Shown here piece after piece: positions 9,337 to 21,452 of a stretch of DNA of 64,000 bases. The position numbers and the translations under genes were made by a program. The stretch is from contig NC_073744.1 of NCBI RefSeq assembly GCF_029784135.1, positions 69,277,593 through 69,341,592 on the forward strand, read 5' to 3'. Source of the stretch: Toxorhynchites rutilus septentrionalis (lineage: Eukaryota; Arthropoda; Insecta; Diptera; Culicidae). Positions within the stretch are counted from its first letter, which is position 1. Every line of letters begins with the position of its first letter. A model generated the notes under the pieces. It saw nothing but the letters and a program-made list of their open reading frames with translations, made no database searches and was not told the DNA's origin.

Positions 9337-10097
9337 GTAAACACTTGATGGTAAAAATGATTTTTTTATATCTGATTTTGTTATGTTAGTTTCAACAAAA
9401 ACAAGTAATAAAACTCATGATCAAACAGGTCATATGCATTGAAAACTTTAACAAATTGACTGTTTTTCAATGACTTTTCGGGAATTTTGCTCTTGCTGCT
9501 CTAAATAGGAAGTTGTTAGCACAGAAATGAAAAGTTTTTTTTTATTTTTTCGCGTTCAAAAAATCAAGCATGTTGCTAGGTATCAGAACTAGTTACTACA
9601 TAAGGCTAGAAGTCATAATATATTGTTAAAAAAATAAAATAAAATCGTTGGTGGCAATATAAGTGCCACTACCCGTAAAAGGATTAAAGCAAAAAAAACT
9701 GCGGAAAGAACAAAACCTTATAAAATGCAGAAATATGTAAACTTTTCTACAGTATTACTTTGATAAGAGAACACACATTGTTATGTAGGAAAAAAAACCA
9801 TTGGATTGAACCTTCTACAGGAACAAAAATGTAGGTTTTGGCCAATGACGATGGCGGTTTGGCGATTTCTCGATTTTTTGTCATTTTCCGGAAAACGGAA
9901 GAATGGAAAAATAAATTCTTGAAGATTGGGTTTTCTGTAACGCCAAATATCAAAATTACATCAATGGCTTTCGTTAAAAAATAATTTTCAGCTTGGTCGT
10001 TAAAGAGTTAATAGCACCAAGTACCAATGGGTTCACTGTCGCTCTGATGATATTCAGGGGACAATGAAAAAAAGTAACCTCCGTATTCAAACTCGTT
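9337..10097. other. intergenic, no gene seen
   Basis: AT-rich sequence without a convincing ORF. The only structured item is the extra copy of the 43-bp repeat core at 9646-9675 (GGTGGCAATATAAGTGCCAC). Confidence 0.5.
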
Positions 10098-10432
10098 TCC
10101 AATGTTGTCTTCTTCCAGCACTTTGAACATGACTCAACAGTCATTCGGATGTTTAGTTGCTATCTCACTCTACGAGTCGACTATCTCATTTCATACTACA
10201 AGAAAGCTAGGTTTGTTTGTATTGTACACGAAAATTACTCACAAATATAAAATAACATGCAGTGTTGTGTTCAGCAACTTTGGAAAAGTTGTGAGTTTTG
10301 TTGATATAAACCCGTTTTTCTGTATGTTTTTTTTTACAAAATTGAACTCAGAGACAAAGTGAATACAAATATTGTTTAGAATTTCTGCACGTTATTTTGC
10401 ACGCTATTTACTAATACTGACGCGATGACCAG
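10098..10432 (+). repeat. dispersed repeat shared with 46722-47165, copy 1
   Basis: Same-strand similarity to 46722-47165 over the whole length: CTTCCAG, AACATGACTCAA, AGTCATTCGG, CGACTATCTCATT, ATAACATGCAGTGTTGTGTTC, TTTTGTTGATATAAACCCGTT, GAACTCAGAGACAAAGTGAA and TTTACTAATACT. This copy lacks roughly 115 bases present in the other (about 46817-46935). No ORF or class-defining motif is visible. Confidence 0.75.
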
Positions 10433-10893
10433 TGTTGCCACATTTAAATCTATACCAGAGGGGTCAAAAATCTTTCTCATCTGTATTTTTTCCAAAAATT
10501 CCAAAATGGTACACCATCGAAAATATTAGTTGTAGTGAAAAAAATAATTTATTAGTTTTAAAAAATACTCATTTATTTACTACAAATACTACATTTACAT
10601 TTGCAAGTCATTCGTGTGTTTGATGACGCTTATACATAGTTTTGACGTAGGACTACGTCTTTCATTTCTATACCGGGGTGTAAAATCAAAGTTTCGAAAA
10701 CGAAAGCGTTACGCCGGAGACCGAGATTTTGAGTGTTAATAGCTCCTAAACAACTGAACGAAATGGTATGATAAACACTTCATTCGAAAGATAAAATGTC
10801 TACGCGTTCTATACTTGTTACTTTCTGATCCAAAAACTTGTTTCAATAGTCTTAAATTTGCTTTCAAAATAGGCTATTGAAATCACCAATCGG

Positions 10894-10929
10894 TATATAA
10901 GCGAGCGCCGCTCGGAAATCCACTCAGTT
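10894..10929 (+). promoter_or_regulatory. RNA polymerase II-like core promoter (TATA + Inr)
   Basis: TATATAAG at 10894 lies 32 bases before the A of an arthropod initiator TCAGTT (10924-10929), which is ideal core-promoter spacing. The transcript would run into a short 26-codon frame beginning at about 10988 and the direct-repeat region. It lies inside the palindrome-bordered repeat. Confidence 0.5.
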
Positions 10930-11162
10930 CTAATTGAACAGCGATTGGAGCATGTTGTCGCTGTTGTGGTGAAGCTCTTCATTTATCATGAAAGCGCGGA
11001 TGAACGGTGTCACCAAGAGCCCGTTTGTGCACCTTAGGCCAGAAGGGAATCCATCAGGAGGAGAGTGATGCTACAAACGGTTCCCCGGGAAGATCTCGAA
11101 GCAGCCGCTACACACACACATACACGCACGGAATTCTTTCCGTTTGGATCGAGAAAGATCCG

Positions 11163-11457
11163 GAAAATAATCTGCCAGTTCCTCTAGGAATTTAAAAATA
11201 TATTCATGTGAAAGAGTTTATTTGAATGTTTTCTATCCATGTAACACTGTGACCAAATATGTTTCAATCAAGTGCTATTAACAGATGGTTATCGAGTTAG
11301 CATTAACCACTGGTGGGCTTCTAGTATCGAGGAAAATGTGGAAATATCTAATCGTTACTGAAAATAATCTGCCAGTTCCTCTGGGAATTTAAAATTACAT
11401 TCATATGAAAGAGTTTATTTTAATGTTTTCTATCCATGTAACACTGTGACCAAATAC
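11163..11457 (+). repeat. 98-bp direct repeat, two copies
   Basis: Copies at 11163-11260 and 11360-11457, beginning GAAAATAATCTGCCAG and containing TGAAAGAGTTTATTT and CTATCCATGTAACACTG. They differ at only a handful of positions. They are separated by about 100 bases of unrelated sequence inside repeat copy A. Confidence 0.85.
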
Positions 11458-11683
11458 ATTAGGTTTTGTGATTTTTCAATCAATCGCAATCAACAGGATA
11501 GCTTCTGAAGATTATTCTTCCCCATCAGTAGGATATTTCCGTATCCAATATTGGATGCATAAAACCTTGTGCCTCCAACGTAACGCTCTCGTTTTCGAAG
11601 TTCTCCAAATATTCATTCATTCAGAATGAATTCAGATTCAACTTCATACAAATGATCTCTAAATCAACGATAGTCCTACGTCA

Positions 11684-12748
11684 CCCTTGCGGTTATACCA
11701 TAGATATAACCCACTTCCTGTTTTTTATGAATCTAGATTGCATACTATTATTATTTAAAATTTTCGAGCTGCCGCCAATCTTTTGATCTCAAAATAGCGT
11801 TCATCGTATCGTTGCTGAGCAGATTTCGAAGCTTATTTTTGTTCTCATTATATTCAGAAAAAATGGCTCGACAGTTTCCGAGGAGTGATGCATAGTGAGA
11901 ACGTTACAAACAAGGCATCGAAGCGCCGAAAAGGCGAGCGAACCGTCAATTTTTTTTAGACATCCAATTTTTGTCCATCAACCCTCATCAACATGCTCAT
12001 GTTCTGAAATTGTGATTTCCTTACGGAGTAATTTTATCTTTAGGGTTCAGAATTATTTCTCCACATCTTGTACATTCCCATTGTAGAATTCTGGGAACGC
12101 TTCTAACACAACGATAATGCTAATTGCTAATGCAAATTGGGAATGTTTCTGGAATTTGACATTGCCGTAGACTTGAGCGTCGAACCATCAAAATCGAATA
12201 TTTTTCTCATTTGTTGAAAAAACTGCGACAAATATTCTTTGAAATGATCTGCCTTTCGCTGTCCATTGTTCTGATAATTTCTTCTGCTGCTATTCAACCT
12301 AAAATTCTTGTCGCTTTTCAAATGATCTTCATATTTAATAGCATTGAACATTGAAACAACGCAGATATTAGTGAGACTGATCAAATGAAAATCTTCCAGC
12401 GTCTCCGTCCACCGTCCGACGCGAATCCTTCCAGATGATCTTTGTAAGGAATTTCGTGCTTATGAAACTAATCAATCATTGTATTGTAAATGCTTTTATG
12501 ATCAGCAGCACAAAGCGATACTGGGGCGTAAAAGTTCTCATGTACCTCAATGTTGCTTTGTTCAAATGTAAGAAATTTCACAAATGGAAAAAAATCTGTA
12601 CCAATTTGTACTTTTTGACCAAAATCTGTATTCTGTACCGTACAGAATCTGTACCGAAAATAACGAAAAAATCTGTACCAATCCAGTTAAATCTGTGTAA
12701 CTACTTTTTGCATCAGAATTCAAGCTTGTATGAACATTAAAATAAGAT
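11684..12748. other. intergenic, no gene seen; CTGTACC-rich patch
   Basis: No coding potential that I recognise. At 12590-12690 the words ATCTGTACC and CTGTATT recur, and 12630-12648 is a 19-base palindrome (ATTCTGTAC-C-GTACAGAAT). Confidence 0.5.
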
Positions 12749-13574
12749 TATGGGCCCTATTCCAGAAGACGAGACGAGCAGACAAGCGCTCGTCTCGTTT
12801 GTTTTCATATTCCAGAAGCCGAGCTCGACTAAAAACAGACGAGTAGCTCGTCTGGCTCACCGACCGTTTGGACGTGCTCGCTGATAAATCTGTCGAGTCT
12901 GCTAGTTTGTTTGATGTGTTTGTTCACCTTGTTGATTCCAAGCATCGGTATTCTTCTGTTCCACGTTTATCTTCAAAAAATGTTTCACGACTAAACTAGT
13001 ATTGCATAAGCAATGTATGTTTTCAACTGCAACCATCAAATTCAATTACGTCGTTGCGAAATTTTGCAGATTTTCAAATGGGCATCTTCCAAACAACACA
13101 ACCAAATGTAAACATTGAACTCATATCCAGGGATGCCAGATGACTGTTTTGAATGTATTAATACGGCACGGGAAGTCTCTTCACATCATATTGAACGAAA
13201 ATGAATGATTCAAAATTAAACTTTGTGCATTTTTGATAAGTCAATGTTTTCCTACTGATTAACATTTTACATTAATGCGTTTCATTCATCGTACCTAAAT
13301 GTTTCGAAATTTTTTTGGCTATGAATGTGAAAAAAAACTAGACTACTTTATTGTATAACTGTTACTGGAAATACATATATATAGATTTAAAACATTTCTT
13401 GATAAATCATTGATTAGATGAACAAACATTACCCCCAATAAATCCATAATAACAAAACGTTTGAGTGAACGTGGAGTGGGTATTTACTTGCGAGTATACT
13501 TGTGGATGTTCCATCACTGTCTGTTATTGAAGTGCACCCACGCACATCGTGTGACCACATCACACGAGTTATCG
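12749..13574. other. intergenic; GACGAG/CTCGTC-rich inverted sequence at left edge
   Basis: Begins GGGCCCTATTCCAGAAGACG, a start resembling the GGGCC-type ends of the MITEs at 13926 and 42772. An 11-bp inverted repeat (ACGAGACGAGC / GCTCGTCTCGT, 12769-12798) follows, with more GACGAG/CTCGTC words to 12860. It may be the left end of a larger element whose right end is near 13926. No gene seen. Confidence 0.4.
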
Positions 13575-13926
13575 TTGGTCCTATTATATAAATCAAGTCG
13601 ATAAGAATTTTGCTCGTTAGCTCTATATTACTTTTATAGATACCGAGCAAGTCGATAGCATCGACCGAGTGAAAGCTGTCGGTGCAACCGTCATAATTTT
13701 TCAAGTTGTTTGATTCGCCTGTTGCATATCTTCAGAGAATTATTTTGTTTTGATTTGCGTCCCTGATATTTTCTTTTGGGAAACGTTGAAATATATGCAT
13801 TTGCAACACATAAAATTCGAGCTCGGTAAGAGATTATCTCGATTTACAAAATAGGAAATTTAGCTCGATGTGATAGTGATAGTGATTGTATCGACTTCTC
13901 GATTCGATTTATATAATAAGGCCCAA
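13575..13926. mobile_element. MITE-like unit with ~31-bp imperfect inverted ends
   Basis: The left end TTGGTCCTATTATATAAATC and the right end, read on the minus strand, TTGGGCCTTATTATATAAAT, continue similarly for about 30 bases. Length is 352 bp. The interior carries the 51-bp segment also found at 3821. No clear target duplication and no ORF. Confidence 0.6.
13734..13784 (+). repeat. 51-bp segment shared with 3821-3871
   Basis: Same orientation as the other copy, with two mismatches. It lies in the interior of the 352-bp MITE-like unit. Confidence 0.7.
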
Positions 13927-16779
13927 TGTCAAGTGCGACTCCGTCAGTAGTTTACATCCGTATTGCTACATTTTTAATTTCATTCGTCACTCGAAACCCC
14001 ACTTCACGTCACAATTCTTGTTTTCGAACGAATACAATACATTCGAAAGTATGCTTCATTCGTATCCGTGGATTCGTACGAAATAAATCTATCCATTCGA
14101 ACTTTCGAACACCATTTGTTCGAACGAATTGTTTTCCTTTTCCTTGTTTTCGTACGATTGTGTTTTTTCGTCTGTCAGTCAAACGCTACTGTCGAGTTGC
14201 GAATTGGATCAAGTGTAGAAAAAAAAATCAATTAAAAATTGGTGATGATTGCTTAGTGAAATATCGACATGCTGAAATTTAAACTACATAGATGATTTTC
14301 AACTTTTATGCTAAACCGTTCAATTCGTTCCAGGTACCGTGTTTTATCCGTCTTGATTATGAAATGTTAATCACGGTTCACTTAAAGCTCATCGGTTCTC
14401 CATATTTTCATACCAATTCGTCCAACTTTTCAGGTCAATTTTTCATAGGTAGCATTAGTTTCTATTATTTACAAAAATATGTCTTTAAATAGAGAACTGC
14501 TTTCGGGTGTACTAATCAGAAGCAGATAATATTCGGTACTTACGTATTAACGTCGCCGCAGCAGTTATCTTTTGGGAAAATCGCCAACGAAAGAACAACA
14601 AAGTGTGGTTTTTATACCTCATGGGTATAAAAACCACACAGAAAAAGCGCAATTTTTTAAATGAATAATTTTTTTCCTAATGAAATTTATTCCGAAGGCA
14701 ATCAAATGAGGGCGAAATCCTCATCTAAACGAGAATAACGAACCGAGGTGGTCTCAAGCCGCCGAGATGACGCAATCCGAGTTGGCCGCAAGCAAACTTA
14801 TGGTACACCGATTATCTGGTTAGTTGGAACATAGGAGACGATCCTTCAGTTAGCTCTGACCCAGTGAGTTGCCATTGACTAGCACACGAAATAAACGATA
14901 CCCACGAATTTCAGTAATTAGTTAGTTTTGTTATAATAGTCGCGTTCGTACGAACACCGTATATTTACACTTCTGGAACAGTATTGGAAATTTGAGACTA
15001 GCGTCCGACAATTCCTGCAAGCCACAGTGGATATACTTTTCGTCCAGACTTAAAACCAGGCTGAACTCCGGACTGGACCGGGTTTTCAATGGTGAAGCAG
15101 GACATTTGTAACGCATTTCGCATGTCAGTGGCGGTAAATGTTTTATGAACACATACGGATTGAAAGTAGTTTTAGCTGATACACTCGTTTTGACCATCGT
15201 TTGATTCCCGCTATATTATTATGCTTTTCAATAACCACAAAGCGAATGGATTAAAACAAACTGAACCTACCTCAATTTCCAGCTATATTCCACTTTTACG
15301 TTCATCACCACTCATTACAATCGTTTCGTTGCATTGATTTTGCGCCATTAATTTTTATAGACTGCGATAATTTTGTAGACGGCGACTTCATTTTTTTCTT
15401 GCTTTTTGATAATTCAACTTCTCTAGATAGGTTTGAAATTTCGAAATACATCAGGTAACACCAACAGTGTTCACATTCGAATGTGTTCGGCAGGGTTCGA
15501 ACGAAACCATAATACCTTCTCCGAACCATAAGATTTACAGAATAGGGTCCATAACCTCTTGAAGAATATACTCAACTAATTAGTCGCTCTTCCATTTAAG
15601 TGTATTTGTGATACTCACACCGGACATATTAAACACGTACGGCTTCTAATAATTTATTCAGTACTTTCTTATTGTTTTGAACATTACAAACGTCTTGGTA
15701 GAACCACTACTATAGAATAATTAATAATGAGACTCATTGCACAACTGTATCATCATTTCGTTACAATGTGTTTATGTTCACCATTCTACTGTTACGCTGT
15801 GGCTTCACTTCGATCTTATACAATTAAAACAGCCGTAAATAACGAACTTAAATTAGGGACACTACAAAAAACATAACCATTGTGCACTTCAAATGCATTT
15901 CGACCTGAAATCATGTTTTTCCGCATTCCAAAAATGAGGCTGCCTTGAAATTTTTGATCCATAGTTGTGTGTGTGTTATAGTGGAATGTGATTCATTACC
16001 CTATATTGGCGTATATGAGTGAGTGAATCGGTGCTTGTTTTTTGCTCTATATTGCTGATTTGTAAAAGTGAAAATTTTGCTTGTTTTCCGATTGTAATGT
16101 ATTAAATTTATAAAGTGTCACTTCGTCATTAATCTATTTCATCCTCCACGAGAGGGAAACAAGTTTCTGCACTCGTGCCTGACACGTCTTACAAACTAGG
16201 AAGAAACCGTCTGGTGTGATTTTATTAATCCATTTTTCGCCTTTTTTTATTCATATTTTGCTGGGTTTATTAATTGCGGTGTGTATTGCTATTATGCGCA
16301 ATTTCTACTTATGCAGAAAGAAGTTCTAATTTCGATTCTTTATGGCGACCAAATTCGTCAAACCAAAGGCGCTGAAACGACTAGTATTTTCTCTAGGAAT
16401 AAAATTTGTGAAAAAAAAAGATTAAGTCACCCGTCCATACAACAACATTATTCTCAGCTCTAATATTTGAGCTCGTTATGATCAACGAAAGGCAACCGAG
16501 TGAAATGAATTCAAGGTAGACTACGAATCAGATTCACTGGAACTATAGTCCAATAGAGCGGAGCTATTCCAGTTTAATTCAGTAATAGAATCTACTTTTC
16601 AACACCACTACTACTGTTTAGGATACATGTTTTTTAATCCATGAATATGAATATGTTATTCATCTTCTTCGCCCTGAACAAAAAACGTAAAATTTCACTT
16701 GAATTTTGTTACATCGTGATTACTTGGTTCATTAGTTGGGGATGATTCAAAACAGTTTATCCCCCTTCCGCAGTAACAC
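13927..16779. other. downstream flank of the lute-like gene; no gene seen
   Basis: No ORF is supportable. 13984-14170 is crowded with TTCGAA/ATTCG/TTCGTACGA words. A strong hairpin lies at 14604-14638. The segment just below 16780 should contain the 3' UTR of the lute-like gene (minus strand); a polyadenylation site could not be fixed by eye. Confidence 0.4.
14604..14638. repeat. perfect 15-bp-arm hairpin
   Basis: TGTGGTTTTTATACC (14604-14618) and GGTATAAAAACCACA (14624-14638) are exact reverse complements around the 5-base loop TCATG. No ORF or known terminator context surrounds it. Confidence 0.85.
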
Positions 16780-17835
16780 TCAGTCACTCTCGTTGTTTAA
16801 TAATGCGACCGTTCCCAATCCTGTTAACACATTTGGTCCATTGTCTCCGTTTCCGTTGGCGTAAGTGCTTCCATTAATACTGTTCAGAGTTGTGCAAGTA
16901 TTGCTGGTGCTTGTGGTATTCGAACCGCCACCTGTCAACGATGAATTTGGCTTGTTGTTATTGATCGAATTGTTACTGTTGCTGGTCGTCAAAGTAGCAT
17001 TCTGACTGCTCACACCCATAGGACCGTAGAATATTAGTTCAGGTATTTGACCACCCTGTACTCCCGTTCCGTTGGTGCTCTCCGACGAGCACTGGAACTG
17101 AAACGTGACCGTTCCAACACAAACCTCACTCATGCCTTCCTGTCCGAAGAAGCTCAGCTCGGTCCCATCTAGCACGACCGAAGCCGTGTAGAAGCATTCC
17201 GGTTCGATCTGAATCGGTGTCTCGAAGAACACGTGGAAGGTATTGCTCGATCCATCCGAGAAAAACTTTGTACTATTTTCTGCCAACACCCGGCCCAGCC
17301 GTTTCAGTTCGATCTTCACATCGTAGTCCGCAGCACCTGTTGAGGAACCGTACAGTCCAAAGCCAACGATAAAGATGCGCTTGTCCACCGAAAACTGGAT
17401 CGAATCGCAACGGCCCCGGTAGCGCCACTGATTGCTTCTGTATGCACACGAAGCGAACCGATGGCACACCTGTGTCTTCAGGCCCGTGCGTGCTTTCACT
17501 GGGAACGTGAGTTTCGGTTTGTTCTTGGCGGTGAAGTTCAAAAAGATGTCGATTGTCTCCTGGTTGGTCAGTATACCCAACTGAGCGACTCGGTTGGCAA
17601 ACTCCTCCAGCGACATCGTCGGAATTCGGACCAGATACAGCGCTTGGCCCAGCACCTGTCGTCTGTTGTTGGACGTCGGTTCGATATCGATCTTAGTGCA
17701 GGCGGCGTGGGCCCAGTTCAGGGCAGCCTCGAATAGATGGATCTCCTTGCAGTTGAGTGTTTCTCGCGCCAGGATGGTCTCGAATGTCTTCAGATCGATG
17801 TCAACGAAGCCTTCCGATTTGATGGCCATTTCCGC
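16780..17835 (-). CDS. lute: lute/BTBD6-like BTB-BACK-PHR protein, exon 5 (BACK end, PHR domain, C-terminus)
   Basis: The exon opens after the acceptor CATACGTACAG (exon base 1 = 17835) and ends with TGA at 16780. It encodes 351 residues: the rest of the BACK domain (IKSEGFVDIDLKTFETIL, YLVRIPTMSLEEFANRVAQ), then a PHR domain (CHRFASCAYRSNQWRYRGRC, FGLYGSSTG, FFSDGSSNTFHVFF, ELSFFGQEGMSEV) and the conserved STNGTGVQGGQIPELIFY. The last ~80 residues are Asn/Ser/Thr/Gly low complexity. BTBD3/6 proteins are substrate adaptors for Cullin-3 E3 ligase and act in neuronal development; Drosophila lute is the fly member. The whole five-exon model is 2160 nt, an exact multiple of three. Confidence 0.92.
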   Translation of the reverse strand, partial: AEMAIKSEGFVDIDLKTFETILARETLNCKEIHLFEAALNWAHAACTKIDIEPTSNNRRQVLGQALYLVRIPTMSLEEFANRVAQLGILTNQETIDIFLNFTAKNKPKLTFPVKARTGLKTQVCHRFASCAYRSNQWRYRGRCDSIQFSVDKRIFIVGFGLYGSSTGAADYDVKIELKRLGRVLAENSTKFFSDGSSNTFHVFFETPIQIEPECFYTASVVLDGTELSFFGQEGMSEVCVGTVTFQFQCSSESTNGTGVQGGQIPELIFYGPMGVSSQNATLTTSNSNNSINNNKPNSSLTGGGSNTTSTSNTCTTLNSINGSTYANGNGDNGPNVLTGLGTVALLNNESD

Positions 17836-20800
17836 CTGTACGTATGGTTGTTTTCACGTTTGTTCGTTTGTTTTTTTTTTATTCGTTTGATGGTGTATGG
17901 GAAGGGGTTAAAAGAACGGAGAAATATGCATATTAGGAACATGTGAGATCGAACTTAAGATAAGTGAAACTGCAATATTTATCGTCTGGTAAAAATTCTT
18001 TATCTATTCCATTAATGCAATCGAGAGTATACATTTCGAGTACAGCGAGAATATAAACACAGGTAAACTGTTTTTGTTTTGCCTTGTACATCTAAATTTT
18101 GCAACTTGAAGTTGCCGATTAGCTCCAACAACAATATGTGCTCGCTTGCTGTCTCTAACAAATGCTTCAATATACGAGAGCTTGATATGTGTTTACATAG
18201 AAACAATAGAAAACACCGAGAACAACACACCAACACACTTGGCAAGCAAACCAAACGCTTTGAGGTTGATTTTAAAAGTATGCACTCTTATTTTGCTTAT
18301 TTAATTTTTAGTTTTCGTTTTCATGCAGCCATTAATTTTGGAACATTTCCAGTTACAGCTTGATAGCGCATATGCGTAATCACAGCGAGTATTCCAATTA
18401 TTCTAACAATAATTCTCAATTGGCAATGTTTATCACAACCATATATAAAAATTCGATGATAATTTCATGACTTTTTTTTTCGCTGCAAATGATTTAATGG
18501 GCTGTAATTAGAGAGTATTGCATTCAAACTGTAACTTTCGCTCTTTTGTTGATGTGAACATGTTATCCGTGAGACGGCTCTTGTTTATATCCTAACATAA
18601 ATTGTTTGTTTGCATAAGTCTATCAAATATTGCAGTTTTTCGTACGTAAAACTGAGTTTCGAACTGTGTTTAGATTAAAGAGTACAGTTTAAAGGGGGGA
18701 GTGTTATACGTCTTTAATGAGACGAGGACAGTGGTTCGATTTTTTCAACAGTGCGCCACAGAAATAGTACGATTAGAGCAATTGGTAGCACAAGAAACAA
18801 CACTGATGAATTATTGCCCATTATTGTCTAATATCTTGATATGATATAGGAAATAATCTGAGTTTTAAGACCTTTGTCCGCAACCACAGTAAATGGATCA
18901 ACATGGGAGGGAGTACCATTACAAACGCCGAGCTTTCCGATACTAATTTCAGGAGGTGTTCCTGCTATAATTTTCAAATTATACTGCTTTTAAATTTCAA
19001 ATTATGCCGGTTAAAAATATGATTCCGAGGTCTCTCTTTGCTTCGTTGTTTGGTTCAATGCGAAAATGCGCAGGCAAAATTGTCAACAATAGAATTCTAG
19101 CAGTACTATTATTATGCCACAAATCCATTGGACAACAAAAAAGAGGTCTCCCATAACCATGAGACGGAATGCGGAAAACTGCATTGTAGAATGGCCAAAT
19201 AGTAAAGAAATACTTTTATATGCTTCTCGTAGCGAGTGATCAACGTCTAGAATGCGATTCTTACGGAATCAGGAATCTAGCCTTTTCTAATGTCAATGTC
19301 CCAATTTTCTAAATCGAGTTTATTTACACGGTTTCGCGAAATAACACGTTTTTGCCCAGAATGCAATGTGTGCATTTCATTACTGAATGTATGAAGTATG
19401 AGAAAATTCGCGTTGCCTTTTTGCACGGTACGTATTTCCCATGCAAAGAAATTTTCTTCTTCTTCTTCTTCCTCCTCTGTAGGAGCCTTGAACCACTGTG
19501 ATCATTAGTTTGATCTATAGTAGTGCATTCCAGTTTGTTCCATCACTCAGGGAATAAGTGATGATCGCATCAGGACTTTGCATATCCTCCCAAGTAGGTA
19601 TGATTTCTTTTATGAAGTTCCTTCCCTTATTTGGTTCAGCAGACCACTCAACCCTTGACTTCGTAAAGACCGCCCTAGCCATTTTTTTAGCTCTATTCTC
19701 GTCTCTGATTGGACAAGATTGAGTTAGAGTTGTATATTGATCGTTTCCGTTTTTCAGACTACCAAGTCCATTGGCGTGATCCTTAGAAAGGGATTTATTA
19801 AGTCTTGCTACAACAGGTAAACTTTCTACCTGTTCACAGTTGAACTTCCTATCTCTTCTCTTAGATTTACGGATGTCTTTGTTATATTCTGTTTTTGTAA
19901 TCTGTCCAATCAGAGGTAATTTTTGCTTTGTTGAAGAGTTTTTTAGACAATTTTCTAAGATTTTCAAGTTTTTTGTTCCACCAAGATGCATTCTCGCTTG
20001 AAGTTGTCTGCTTCAGTGGACCATTTTCTTCAAAGGTGGATTTAATATTGGTTTCAAATTCTGATGAAACTATTTCAAGCTGTTCAGTGGAAGAAATACC
20101 ATCCATTTACCAGGCTTCCCAGGCTTGTCAGTTCAGAAGTACGTTTTTCATTATCATTTCACCCCCATATACTCCGGTTAGACGTAGTCCCACCGTCAAA
20201 ATCACCAGAATTATAATTAAACATTGTATTTTTATGATCAGATAGAGATTCTTCATATGACACATCCCAAGTTTTCATCATATCTGATAGTTTAGAACTG
20301 CAGAGTGTTAGATCAAGAACTTCTTGTCTAATAATGCAAAGCAATAATCGGGTGTATTGTTGATATTTTACTTGACCACACGCTACATCCCCTTTCATTG
20401 AAGATGCATTTTGATTTGAAAACCAATTTCTATCTCGACTGAGTGTCTCCAACATCGATGGATGGTACCTGTATTGGCGTTGAAGACGCAATAAAATCTT
20501 ATCAACATAGCGCTTTATAGCACAATAGATCAAACAAATGGTTGCAGTGGTTCAAAGGCTTTAAATTGTGCGAGCACCTTAGAATATTTTTTTCGTTTCA
20601 ACACAACTTGCTGTTCATTCTAATATGAAGAAGCAAAATTTCGATTTCGAGACAGTCGAGGAGATAACAAAACAACAAAACAAATACAGACTGTAACCGG
20701 GATATCTTCTCTTTTAATAATTCAATGCTTAATTCTCTTGTATTGCAAATACGAACCAAAGGCTCCGTCCACGACAAAGAGTCGTCGGAATGATTGAAAT

Positions 20801-21452
20801 TTAAAAAATTAAAATGAATTGTTTGTTGACAGGGACCGGGTTATTGTATTCATTGATTACTTCTCACGAACAGAAGTAAGACAGGATTCGTTCAATTTCA
20901 GTATGGAAGTGGACGAGAACATATTAAAGGATGCCCGTTTCAACTTAATGGATATATATTCTAGCTATTCAAAATTGTTGCAATCGCGTTTGCAATAAAT
21001 CGACATCAACCACCACAGGTTAAGTTAAGGTACATCCATAGCAATATCGAGCATATTTGTGCAGACATTTGATGAAAAAGCCTAGCCTAGTAGAAGCATT
21101 CGTTAAATTACTGCTCATAATTTCAACCAATTGTTCACATCGAGGGAGCTCACCATCAAACCGACGGTACCCCGGCTTGGGTACTCAAAGAGCTACTGGA
21201 AACCGACGAAGAAACCGTTGTGGATGAACTAATCGAACCGCTGCCCTCGGTGGCACTACTGCTGCCATTGGGGGAAGATAATTGGTGGGGTAGAGGGGGT
21301 TGACTGTTGCAGGATTGGGAGAAAGTAGACACGACGGCATCATGTTGAGTGCTATTACAGAATGCCGAGGATTCTGAGCTAGAGCTAGTGTTGGTTATGA
21401 AATGAGTGCTATCCCTATCTACTATCTCTAGGTTGGCTGTGGAGTGACATAC
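17836..21452 (-). other. intron 4 of the lute-like gene
   Basis: Bounded by donor GTATGTC after CGCCCAG (21453) and acceptor ending at 17836. Apart from the LINE relic at 19515-20540 it shows no coding sequence, RNA gene or clear repeat. Confidence 0.85.
19515..20540 (-). pseudogene. Jockey-like LINE relic (endonuclease end and linker, no RT)
   Basis: Three broken minus-strand frames follow LINE order: an endonuclease C-terminus (EVLDLTLCSSKL...SLSDHKNTMFNY, with the SDH box) at 20159-20533, then WWNKKLENLRKLSKKLFNKA (about 19930-19990) and CEQVESLPVVARLNKSLSKD (about 19790-19850). RT motifs are absent. It lies in the same orientation as the host gene, inside intron 4. Confidence 0.7.

Larger units (their letters stand above)
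10644..11683 (+). mobile_element. palindrome-bordered repeat, copy A
   Basis: The left border is the near-perfect palindrome GACGTAGGACTACGTC (10644-10659) and the right border TAGTCCTACGTCA (11671-11683). Just outside the right border, GCGGTTATACCATAGATATAACC resembles the flank of copies B and C (GCGGTCGTGTCTTAGATACAACC). The interior has a TATA/Inr pair, a short ATG frame at about 10988 and a 98-bp direct repeat. There is no transposase, so it would depend on another element. Borders and class are inferred. Confidence 0.55.

Noticed and set aside
12749..13926. Single large element with GGGCC-type ends
   Set aside because: The inverted match between the two outer ends is only about ten bases and no target duplication is seen; only the inner 352-bp unit is supported.
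14931..15197. 88-codon minus-strand frame
   Set aside because: No similarity, no splice context and unremarkable codon use.
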